From positions 1 to 25,943 of the IMG/VR virus record IMGVR_UViG_3300046004_002748: DNA of 25,943 nucleotides; one strand, 5' to 3'. This document shows, in pieces, positions 8,463-14,464 of the stretch (position 1 is its first letter; the number at the start of each line of letters is the position of its first letter). Below the pieces are notes generated by a model. That model worked only from the letters and a program-made list of their open reading frames with translations. It was not told the origin of the DNA and did no database searches. Position numbers and translations under genes: made by a program. This DNA is from a virus.

Positions 8463-9248
8463 ATGCCCAACCTGATTCAAATCAAACGCTCGACCACCAC
8501 CGCCACACCGCCCACGCTGGCGGTAGGCGAACTGGCCTGGTCAGAACTCACTGACAATCTTTTTATCGGCGAGTCCGGCAACGTGGTGACCGCGATTGCG
8601 GGCCCTGGCACGTATCTTAAAAAAACTGAGGCTTATACCAAGGCCGAAACAGACACGCGAATTCAGGCAGTGGTGGGTGCTGCACCGGCGGCGCTCGATA
8701 CCTTGACCGAACTCGCTGCTGCTTTGGGTCAGGACGCCAATTACGCAGCCACCATTACCACGGCGCTGGCCGCCAAAGCGGCCAGTGATCTCTCCAACGT
8801 GGGCACGCTGCCGGCGGGGGTTGTGACCCAGTTGAAGGGTGCCACGGGAGCAACGGGTACTACCGGCGCGCAGGGCATTCAAGGTTTGACGGGGGCCACA
8901 GGGACTGCTGGTGCCACCGGCGCTACGGGGCCTACCGGAGCGCAGGGCATTCAAGGCCTTACCGGTGCGACTGGCGCTGCCTCGACCGTAGCAGGGCCCA
9001 CGGGTCCGACCGGAGCGACCGGCGCCAGTGGCACAACGGGGGCAACGGGTGCACAAGGTATTCAAGGTCTGACTGGTGCTACCGGCGCAGCTTCCACTGT
9101 AGCCGGCCCCACCGGGGCAACTGGTGCTACCGGACCTGCAGGCACCACCACCTGGTCGGGAATCACGACGAAGCCGACCACCTTGTCGGGCTTTGGTATC
9201 ACCGACGCACTGTCCACCAGCGCGACCATTGATGGCGGGTCGTTCTAG
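8463..9248 (+). CDS. Collagen-like tail fibre protein
   Basis: A 261-residue protein with GGAG 6 nt before its ATG. Residues 1-45 carry [20 protein letters not shown] and a following DNLFIGESG turn, an N-terminal attachment motif shared with the next gene and with phage receptor-binding proteins of the Mtd type. Residues ~53-115 hold a trimeric-fibre segment ([19 protein letters not shown]). Residues ~126-227 are Gly-X-Y repeats with three copies of [13 protein letters not shown], broken twice by AASTVA. The C terminus ([19 protein letters not shown]) is a common fibre ending. It is probably a trimeric side or tip fibre; collagen-like repeats can change length by recombination. Confidence 0.85.
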   Translation: MPNLIQIKRSTTTATPPTLAVGELAWSELTDNLFIGESGNVVTAIAGPGTYLKKTEAYTKAETDTRIQAVVGAAPAALDTLTELAAALGQDANYAATITTALAAKAASDLSNVGTLPAGVVTQLKGATGATGTTGAQGIQGLTGATGTAGATGATGPTGAQGIQGLTGATGAASTVAGPTGPTGATGASGTTGATGAQGIQGLTGATGAASTVAGPTGATGATGPAGTTTWSGITTKPTTLSGFGITDALSTSATIDGGSF

Positions 9249-9250
9249 TC

Positions 9251-9445
9251 ATGGCCAACGCCATTCTGCATAAGCGCAGCAGCACGGCGACGGCTGTGCC
9301 AACGGCCGCGCAAGTCACGCTAGGCGAACTGGTGATGAACGTGGCCGACGGCAAACTTTATCTCAAACGCACAGACGGGGTGATCGTCACCTTTGTGCCG
9401 GGCTACGTGCCAGGCCAAGGGGATGCCGCACCGATGTGGAAATAA
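9251..9445 (+). CDS. 64-residue fibre N-terminal-like protein
   Basis: Starts 2 nt after the previous stop. Its sequence ILHKRSSTATAVPTA followed by LGELVMNVADGKLYLKR matches the N-terminal motif of the preceding fibre ([22 protein letters not shown]). It is a stand-alone copy of the beta-hairpin attachment module without a shaft. It may cap or adapt a fibre at the tail tip. It ends 13 nt before the next ATG. Confidence 0.7.
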   Translation: MANAILHKRSSTATAVPTAAQVTLGELVMNVADGKLYLKRTDGVIVTFVPGYVPGQGDAAPMWK

Positions 9446-9458
9446 CCGGAGACATTCA

Positions 9459-10196
9459 ATGACCGCCTTACCCTCAAAGCCCAGTTTCACCGGATCGACG
9501 GTGACGCAGGGGCAATTCAAAACTGCACTCGATAACCTCAACGATTATCTGACTGGCCTCTTCGGTGCAGATGGCACGGTGGGCACCGCCAGAAGCACGC
9601 TCAACATCGTCAACCCGAGTGACCCCACTTATACCCAGGTGGTCAACGCGTTGGGCTATACGCCGTATAACGCGGCCAGTGCAACGGCCAAGCTCGATAA
9701 ATCCGGCGGCACCATGACCGGCAGTATCACCATGAGCAGTGGCGCCTTGATCTATTCGAGTCAGGGTGGCGGTTCAGACAACGCCCGCAACACTGGCTAC
9801 AAGATGAATGACGGTCAGGACATCGGCGAGATGAACCGCTCGAGCCAGTATTACGACGACCGGGCCGCCAACTGCAATGGCTATGTGCCAAACGGCAACT
9901 GTCAGGGCAACAGCTTGTGGACCCCGCCGAACGGCAATTGGTGGGAATGGTATTCCGCCATCGGCCAGAGCGCTTGGCACAACAGCGGCTCATTCGACTA
10001 CGCCGGAGGCGCGACCTACGCCAACAACCCGGTCTCAGTTAGCTACAACTACGACGGCTATTACCTCGCCGCGGACGAGATTGGCGGCGGCGAATACCAC
10101 CGTAACTACCGCAACTGCAATTGCGGCGCGTTCAACTGCGTCACCAACTGCAACTGCAATTGCGACTGCAACTGCAACTGCGCCTGTTGCGACTGA
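9459..10196 (+). CDS. Tail fibre-like protein with a Cys-rich (Asn-Cys)n C terminus
   Basis: A 245-residue protein. ATG 9459 is chosen because GGAG lies at 9448-9451; the in-frame ATG at 9393 would sit inside the preceding gene. Residues ~18-95 are fibre-like: LNDYLTGLFGADGTVGTA, then ALGYTPYNAA and LDKSGGTMTGSI, a standard phage tail-fibre hallmark. Residues ~130-215 are Asn/Gly/Tyr/Trp-rich with Cys139 and Cys148. The last 26 residues (220-245) contain 11 cysteines, mostly as NC or DC pairs, ending CACCD. No other tail protein here shows this. Immediately downstream are an oxygenase and a radical SAM/SPASM enzyme. I infer that the tract is either post-translationally modified or binds metal; neither is proven. 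Confidence 0.85.
   Translation: MTALPSKPSFTGSTVTQGQFKTALDNLNDYLTGLFGADGTVGTARSTLNIVNPSDPTYTQVVNALGYTPYNAASATAKLDKSGGTMTGSITMSSGALIYSSQGGGSDNARNTGYKMNDGQDIGEMNRSSQYYDDRAANCNGYVPNGNCQGNSLWTPPNGNWWEWYSAIGQSAWHNSGSFDYAGGATYANNPVSVSYNYDGYYLAADEIGGGEYHRNYRNCNCGAFNCVTNCNCNCDCNCNCACCD
10146..10181 (+). repeat. Six in-frame hexamer repeats (consensus AACTGC)
   Basis: Six consecutive 6-bp units: four AACTGC, one AATTGC and one GACTGC. They encode five Asn-Cys and one Asp-Cys dipeptides. Unit length is a multiple of three, so slippage would change Cys number without breaking the frame. Confidence 0.9.
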
Positions 10197-10203
10197 GGCC
10201 ACC

Positions 10204-10884
10204 ATGCTAAACAAAATCATAGGCGTTTCGCTAGAAAAAGCGCTGGACGCCGACATCGTCTGGACAAAAACCCCTGACGGCTATATCGCCTCCTGTGATG
10301 CAGAAAAGAAACCGTTAGTCATCACCATCGACGAATTGCCGCCGGACGCACGGCGCGACGATCACAGCTTGTTCACGTTTGTGACTGGCGATGGCATAGA
10401 CCCGGCGTGGATTAACACCTATCAACTATCCCAGCCATGGCGTCGATCGACGGTCGATGCGATGCGATTTGCGGGCTATCGCTGGTACGCCAACTTGGTC
10501 GTGCCGTTCGCCGATAGCCCGCCCACACTGGTTTTATTCGGGCGTGGCGAATCCGCTTTTACGGCCGCTGAAGTGACCGAGGTCTACGATCACCGGACCT
10601 ACGACGCAACCATCCGACAAACGCTACGCTCCGATCTGCGATTGAGTGTAACGGCGCAAAACGGTATCGCGCAGCTCGAGGCACAACTGTTGGAGCCCGG
10701 CGGCGCGGTCTGCACGCGCACGGGTGTGACCGTGTACTGGGAGAGCACCGGCGGATATTTTTTAAGCGCTCGGACCCAAAGCATCGACGGCAAAGCGACT
10801 GCGGTGCTTAAAGACTACGTCCAACCGTGCGTTGTTAAAGCCGGCTTCCGGCATTTCCCAGCCAAATCAGAGGTCACACTATGA
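10204..10884 (+). CDS. Putative virion protein with C-terminal Ig-like (Big-1 type) domain
   Basis: A 226-residue protein from ATG 10204, with GAGG at 10195-10198 overlapping the stop of the fibre gene. Residues ~146-226 look like a bacterial Ig-like domain: LRLSVTAQNGIAQLEAQL, then TGVTVYWESTGGYFLSA and DGKATAVLKDYV, the usual G-V-x-V / G-x-A-T-A-x-L pattern of invasin-type repeats. The N-terminal 145 residues are not recognised; they contain several aromatic residues and a WINTYQLSQPW segment. Ig-like domains are common on phage surfaces. Its position between the Cys-rich fibre and the modifying enzymes suggests a tip or fibre partner, or a second substrate. It overlaps the oxygenase gene by ATGA. 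Confidence 0.7.
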   Translation: MLNKIIGVSLEKALDADIVWTKTPDGYIASCDAEKKPLVITIDELPPDARRDDHSLFTFVTGDGIDPAWINTYQLSQPWRRSTVDAMRFAGYRWYANLVVPFADSPPTLVLFGRGESAFTAAEVTEVYDHRTYDATIRQTLRSDLRLSVTAQNGIAQLEAQLLEPGGAVCTRTGVTVYWESTGGYFLSARTQSIDGKATAVLKDYVQPCVVKAGFRHFPAKSEVTL

Positions 10885-11465
10885 GCCTGCAAGTAATCGA
10901 CGACGCAGTGCCCGCGGCACTGTTTGTGCAATTTCAGGACTGGTTTGCGAACCTCGCGATGTTGCCTGGTTGGCGCGCGAGCAAAACAGCGCCGGGTTCG
11001 TTCTGGCATCGAAACTTCGTGCTCTCCGGTATTTTTAATCATCACTATAGCCCCGGCGCAGTCAATCCGGGCATGACGCACGAAGCGTTGATCTGTCAAA
11101 CGCACCCACTGGCCCAGATCGCGCGTCAGTTTAGCGAACAGCATTTTGCAGGCCTCGCCTTTAGCCGGGTCTGGATCAACGTCCAGGGCTTTGGTGAGGA
11201 CGCCGCAGTACATCGGGATTTCGAGCGTGAATATGACGGGCGATCACGTGCAGCGGTCTGGTATCCGATGCCAGTGTGGGAGTTGGATTGGGCCGGTGAT
11301 TTCACTGTGTGGAATGACGCGAACGAGATTGTGCGGTCGGTAGCGATCAAACCAAACCGACTGGTGATTTTCGATGGCAATCCGCCGCATGCCGCCAGAC
11401 CCCTTTCCCGATTTGCCACCGAGCGGCGCGTATCAGTGGCGTTCGGCCGCGAAGTGATGGAGTAA
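10881..11465 (+). CDS. 2-oxoglutarate/Fe(II)-dependent oxygenase
   Basis: A 194-residue protein of the double-stranded beta-helix oxygenase superfamily, close to the prolyl 4-hydroxylase-like group. The iron triad is visible: H111-x-D113 in AVHRDFERE and H170 in FDGNPPHAARP. Arg182 or Arg183 in ERRVSVAF is the likely 2-oxoglutarate carboxylate ligand. INVQGFGEDAAVHRD is the typical strand leading into the HxD. Such enzymes hydroxylate Pro, Asn, Asp or other side chains, or catalyse other C-H oxidations. The start overlaps the previous stop (ATGA), and the 61-residue gene follows 3 nt after its stop. The neighbourhood makes a virion protein, including the Asn/Asp/Cys-rich tail, a plausible substrate; this is inference. 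Confidence 0.85.
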   Translation: MSLQVIDDAVPAALFVQFQDWFANLAMLPGWRASKTAPGSFWHRNFVLSGIFNHHYSPGAVNPGMTHEALICQTHPLAQIARQFSEQHFAGLAFSRVWINVQGFGEDAAVHRDFEREYDGRSRAAVWYPMPVWELDWAGDFTVWNDANEIVRSVAIKPNRLVIFDGNPPHAARPLSRFATERRVSVAFGREVME

Positions 11466-11468
11466 GCG

Positions 11469-11654
11469 ATGCACATTAAAAAAACCATCGAAAAAATCGA
11501 CGAAACCCATATCCGGATGATTGTAGAAGTGATGGATGCAGAGCGCGTGCGCGGCCGCCGGACTTACAACCTCGTCAAATCCCCGACGCAGAATACCGAA
11601 GAAGTGTGTCGTACGGCCTGCCCTGAAGCGTTTGCCGAAGCCACAACATCATGA
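11469..11654 (+). CDS. 61-residue protein between oxygenase and radical SAM genes
   Basis: Starts 3 nt after the oxygenase stop with a GGAG-type site at its end (11459-11462), and its own stop overlaps the radical SAM start (ATGA at 11651-11654). I do not recognise the family. The first half is charged with alternating hydrophobics (MHIKKTIEKIDETHIRMIVE), compatible with a small beta-hairpin/helix fold, and a CX3C pair occurs at residues 47-51 (VCRTAC). Gene packing argues that it is real and translated with its neighbours. It could be a peptide-binding partner for the radical SAM enzyme, but it is shorter than PqqD-like recognition domains (about 90 residues). Confidence 0.7.
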   Translation: MHIKKTIEKIDETHIRMIVEVMDAERVRGRRTYNLVKSPTQNTEEVCRTACPEAFAEATTS

Positions 11655-13003
11655 CCGCCTTCACTATTCACGCCCGACGCGCAGCCGATGGGGTCGAGAC
11701 CACGTTTAGCTACGACAACCAGACTTCAATGTTCCTGCGTGCGGATGGCACACCGGTGATTCCGAGCCGGCCGATGCAGTTTGGCGACGCCGAGGTCGTG
11801 TCCGTCAACCAGCCTGGGCGCAAGGGTGACATCAAAACCCTCAAGATCAGTCTGGGCCTATCCTGCAATTACGAGTGCGGCTACTGCAGCCAGCGTTTTG
11901 TGCCACACGCAGAGCAAACCAATCCTGGCGATGTCGGCCCGTTCGTGGCGCAACTGACCGCGAGCCTGACAGCACCGCCCGCGCGGATCGAATTCTGGGG
12001 TGGTGAGCCGTTTGTGTATTGGAAGACGTTGAAACCGCTGGCCGAAGCGCTCCGCGCGCTGTATCCGGCGGCGCATTTCAACATCATCACCAACGGCAGT
12101 CTCCTCGATCTCGACAAAAACGCCTGGCTCGTGGAGTTGGGATTTAGCGTGGGTCTGTCGCATGACGGGCCCGGTTATCACGCCCGCGGTGCGGACCCGC
12201 TGGATGACCCGGAGAAACTGGCGGCGATCATGGATTTGTGGGCGCGCTTGAAGCCGCTCGGGCGTATGAGTGTGAACGCCATGATGCACCGGGACAATCA
12301 GAGTCGGGCCAATGTGCAGGCCTGGTTGCAGGCGCGCTTTGGAAATGATGTGCCGATTGGTGAAGGCGCCTACATCGACCCCTACGACGAAGGCGGCATG
12401 GCAGCTGTGCTGCGAGATCCAGCCGAGCACATGCTGTACCGCGCCCGGGCGTTTACCGAATTGCGCCAAGGGCGGGTCGCGAATTTCTCCATCGCACGAC
12501 AGAAGATTCAAGGCTTCGTTGATTCCATCCGCAACCAGCGGCCGGCCAGCAGCGTGGGCCAGAAGTGCGGCATGGACAAAGCGGACAACCTGGCCGTCGA
12601 TCTTGCCGGCAATGTCATCACCTGTCAGAACGTATCGGCGAAGGCCGTCGCACCGAACGGACAGGCCCACAAAATCGGCCACCTCTCGGATCTGCCGAGC
12701 GTACAACTCAAAACAGCCACCCACTGGAGCCAGCGCCGCGACTGTGCAGCCTGTCCGGTGCTGCAGTTGTGCCAGGGCAGTTGCATGTTTCTCGAAGGGC
12801 CGCTCTGGGAGGCTGGGTGCGACTCGGCCTATTCCGACAATGTGCCGTTCTTCGCAGCGGCAATCGAATTTCTGACCGGTTGCACGCCGTATTACATCGA
12901 AGGCGAATTCAGGGACGACCGCAAGGACCTGTTCGGCCGGGTGCGCGGAGTCCCGGCAGTTAAGACAAAACGCGTCATTGAGATTCACGCCGTGCCTGCA
13001 TAG
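11651..13003 (+). CDS. Radical SAM enzyme with SPASM domain
   Basis: A 450-residue protein. The radical SAM cluster motif CX3CX2C is C72, C76, C79 (SCNYECGYCSQ), followed by the SAM-binding GGEP at 117-120 and the FNIITNGS strand. The C-terminal SPASM domain is complete: C306...G320-x4-C325, then C365-x2-C368-x5-C374-x3-C378 and C390, so it can hold two auxiliary Fe-S clusters. Known SPASM enzymes modify ribosomal peptides (thioether or C-C crosslinks), activate sulfatases, or make peptide cofactors. Residues 1-65 are an extra N-terminal segment of unknown role. It is last in the run of overlapping genes that starts with the Cys-rich fibre, and is followed by a terminator 21 nt downstream. 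The peptide substrate is inferred to be encoded in the same operon. Confidence 0.93.
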   Translation: MTAFTIHARRAADGVETTFSYDNQTSMFLRADGTPVIPSRPMQFGDAEVVSVNQPGRKGDIKTLKISLGLSCNYECGYCSQRFVPHAEQTNPGDVGPFVAQLTASLTAPPARIEFWGGEPFVYWKTLKPLAEALRALYPAAHFNIITNGSLLDLDKNAWLVELGFSVGLSHDGPGYHARGADPLDDPEKLAAIMDLWARLKPLGRMSVNAMMHRDNQSRANVQAWLQARFGNDVPIGEGAYIDPYDEGGMAAVLRDPAEHMLYRARAFTELRQGRVANFSIARQKIQGFVDSIRNQRPASSVGQKCGMDKADNLAVDLAGNVITCQNVSAKAVAPNGQAHKIGHLSDLPSVQLKTATHWSQRRDCAACPVLQLCQGSCMFLEGPLWEAGCDSAYSDNVPFFAAAIEFLTGCTPYYIEGEFRDDRKDLFGRVRGVPAVKTKRVIEIHAVPA

Positions 13004-13024
13004 ATCGACTGTTTTTAATCAACC

Positions 13025-13057
13025 GCCCGCCTGGCTTGCGTCAGAGCGGGCTTTTTT
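13025..13057 (+). terminator. Intrinsic terminator after the radical SAM gene
   Basis: GCCCGC at 13025-13030 pairs perfectly with GCGGGC at 13046-13051 around a 15-nt loop, followed by six T residues (13052-13057). It lies between the radical SAM stop and the holin gene, so transcription into the lysis genes would need read-through or antitermination. Confidence 0.8.
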
Positions 13058-13072
13058 ATGGAGATGACCACC

Positions 13073-13456
13073 ATGCCAGAACCCACCACCAGCAGCGTTG
13101 CCGGGGCTGCGGCCGCTTACAACGCCATCAACGGGAGCGCACTGGCCGCCGCCGGCGGCGCAACACTCGCAGCAGTAGTGACCATGTTGATGACACCACC
13201 GCGCACGACCCGCGAATGGGCCGTCGGATTGATCAGCACCGTGGTGTCGAGCATTGGGGGCGGCGCTTTCACTGTCGAATATTTCCAATTTCACCACTGG
13301 GCGTTCTCGACGCTGGGCCTCTGCGCAATGGGCGGCTTGATGTTCGCCTGTGGCCTGCCGGGTTGGGCACTGGTGCGCTGGATCTTCAACTTTATCGACA
13401 AGAACCGCGATGCCTCCATTGACGACATCGCCAAAAACGCCAAGGAGATTTTATGA
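13073..13456 (+). CDS. Putative holin (three hydrophobic segments)
   Basis: A 127-residue protein from ATG 13073, chosen because GGAG at 13060-13063 is 9 nt upstream; in-frame ATGs at 13058 and 13064 are less well placed, the first abutting the terminator T-run. Hydrophobic segments lie at about residues 24-42 (AAAGGATLAAVVTMLM), 50-70 (VGLISTVVSSIGGGAF) and 77-102 (FSTLGLCAMGGLMFACGLPG), and the C terminus is charged. Position directly before the endolysin and the spanins supports a holin that makes the inner-membrane lesion releasing the endolysin. No holin family is diagnosed by motif. The stop overlaps the endolysin start by ATGA. Confidence 0.75.
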   Translation: MPEPTTSSVAGAAAAYNAINGSALAAAGGATLAAVVTMLMTPPRTTREWAVGLISTVVSSIGGGAFTVEYFQFHHWAFSTLGLCAMGGLMFACGLPGWALVRWIFNFIDKNRDASIDDIAKNAKEIL

Positions 13457-13914
13457 AACCGCAGGAATTTATTGCTTTGATCGGGCCGGCAGCACAAGCC
13501 TCTGCTGCGAACACCGGTGTGCCAGCGAGTTTTACCGTGGCGCAGGCCGCCCTCGAATCGGGGTGGGGTACGTCTTCCCTCGCGCGGGACGGCAAGAACC
13601 TCTTCGGCGTGAAGGCCGATCCGGCGTGGCATGGCGATGTCTTGTACATCAACACGCGTGAATTCCTGAACGGCGCGTGGACAACGGTAGCGGCGCGCTG
13701 GCGCAAATACACCGACTGGCAGGACTGCATGGACGACCATGCGGCGTTCTTACATCAGAACCGCCGCTACGCGGCGTGCTTCTCGTGCACCACCGGCGAA
13801 GCGTTTGCGAAGGCCGTTGCTAAAGCCGGCTACGCCACCGACCCGGATTACGCCGCCAAGCTCATTTCCATCATTGACCAGTACCGTCTCGCCGACCTTG
13901 ATGGGGATGCGTGA
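13453..13914 (+). CDS. Endolysin, FlgJ-like glucosaminidase domain
   Basis: A 153-residue single-domain peptidoglycan hydrolase. AQAALESGWGTSSLA contains the expected catalytic Glu (E35), and NLFGVKADPAWHG (49-61) is the conserved block of the glucosaminidase / GH73 (FlgJ-like) family. The C-terminal half includes ARWRKYTDWQDCMDDHAAFL, typical of phage members. It would cleave the glycan strand of peptidoglycan. There is no signal peptide or SAR domain, so it should depend on the upstream holin. The start overlaps the holin stop and its own stop overlaps the Rz start (TGATG). Confidence 0.92.
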   Translation: MKPQEFIALIGPAAQASAANTGVPASFTVAQAALESGWGTSSLARDGKNLFGVKADPAWHGDVLYINTREFLNGAWTTVAARWRKYTDWQDCMDDHAAFLHQNRRYAACFSCTTGEAFAKAVAKAGYATDPDYAAKLISIIDQYRLADLDGDA

Positions 13915-14414
13915 TGTTTCCGATCTTGAACATCTTGGCCGCGCTGCCGTGGCGTCTGATCGGGGGCGCTGTGCTGGCCGCGGTGCTGTTTGCCGGTGGG
14001 TGTCAGTTTGGCGCATACCGCGTCACCGCCCAGTGGGATGCTGAAAAGGCCGCCACGTCACAGGTCGTCGCGAAACAGGCCGAGCACGTAGCAGCCGTCA
14101 CCGTCCAACAATCCACTATCAACCAGGAGATTTCGAATGTCTTTCAGAAAGCCAAGGCGGCGATTACTTCTGATCGCCAGCGTCTGCTTGCCCGTGTTCC
14201 TGAGCGCGTGCGCGTCGACGCCCCAGATCATTCCAGCACAGTGCCCGCCGTTCCCGGCGTTGCCGCCGGAATTGATGCAGCTACCGCCGACCCTGTATCT
14301 GCTGCCGTCTGTGAAAAACTAGCCGAGGATGCGGCGCAGACGACGCTGATGGTTGTGGAATTTCAGCGGTGGTATCGGGGGCAGGTTAAGGCTCTTGCCC
14401 CGTCACGCGAGTGA
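13914..14414 (+). CDS. i-spanin (Rz-like)
   Basis: A 166-residue protein from ATG 13914, which shares a base with the endolysin stop; a GTG at 13911 is the alternative start. Residues ~10-30 form a single N-terminal membrane helix (LIGGAVLAAVLFAGGCQFGA), followed by a periplasmic helical segment (AEKAATSQVVAKQAEHVAAV) compatible with coiled coil. This is the layout of inner-membrane spanins that, with the o-spanin, fuse inner and outer membranes at the last step of lysis. A lipoprotein gene is nested within it in another frame, which is decisive for the Rz/Rz1 assignment. Confidence 0.88.
   Translation: MFPILNILAALPWRLIGGAVLAAVLFAGGCQFGAYRVTAQWDAEKAATSQVVAKQAEHVAAVTVQQSTINQEISNVFQKAKAAITSDRQRLLARVPERVRVDAPDHSSTVPAVPGVAAGIDAATADPVSAAVCEKLAEDAAQTTLMVVEFQRWYRGQVKALAPSRE
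14137..14322 (+). CDS. o-spanin lipoprotein (Rz1-like), nested in Rz
   Basis: A 61-residue protein wholly inside the i-spanin gene in the +1 frame, with AGGAG at 14125-14129 and 7 nt to the ATG. The N terminus is basic then hydrophobic (RKPRRRLLLIASVCLP) and ends in the lipobox LSAC, with Cys25 as the acylated residue. The mature part of ~37 residues is Pro-rich (PPFPALPPELMQLPPT). This is the classical outer-membrane spanin subunit. Confidence 0.92.
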   Translation: MSFRKPRRRLLLIASVCLPVFLSACASTPQIIPAQCPPFPALPPELMQLPPTLYLLPSVKN

Positions 14415-14464
14415 GCCACTCTTCGCTACTGACCGGTTGGTTTGGCGCTGATGTCTGAAACGCG

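Noticed and set aside
8820-9150. Repetitive DNA considered as a CRISPR or minisatellite array
   Set aside because: The periodicity is explained by Gly-X-Y codons; units are not constant and there are no spacers.
9393-9458. N-terminal extension of the Cys-rich fibre to ATG 9393
   Set aside because: It would overlap the end of the preceding 64-residue gene, and the ATG at 9459 has a well-placed GGAG.
9877-10203. Upstream extension of the Ig-like protein frame to 9877
   Set aside because: The extension is a Thr/Ala/Arg low-complexity shadow of the Cys-rich fibre gene; ATG 10204 follows the fibre stop with its own ribosome site.
11858-12988. 376-residue open frame antisense to the radical SAM gene
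   Set aside because: It mirrors a certain gene with conserved Cys motifs; long antisense frames are common in GC-rich coding DNA.
12978-13006. Possible promoter TTGAGA-17-TAGATC before the lysis genes
   Set aside because: The -10 match is poor and the intrinsic terminator lies directly downstream, so it would not drive the lysis genes efficiently.
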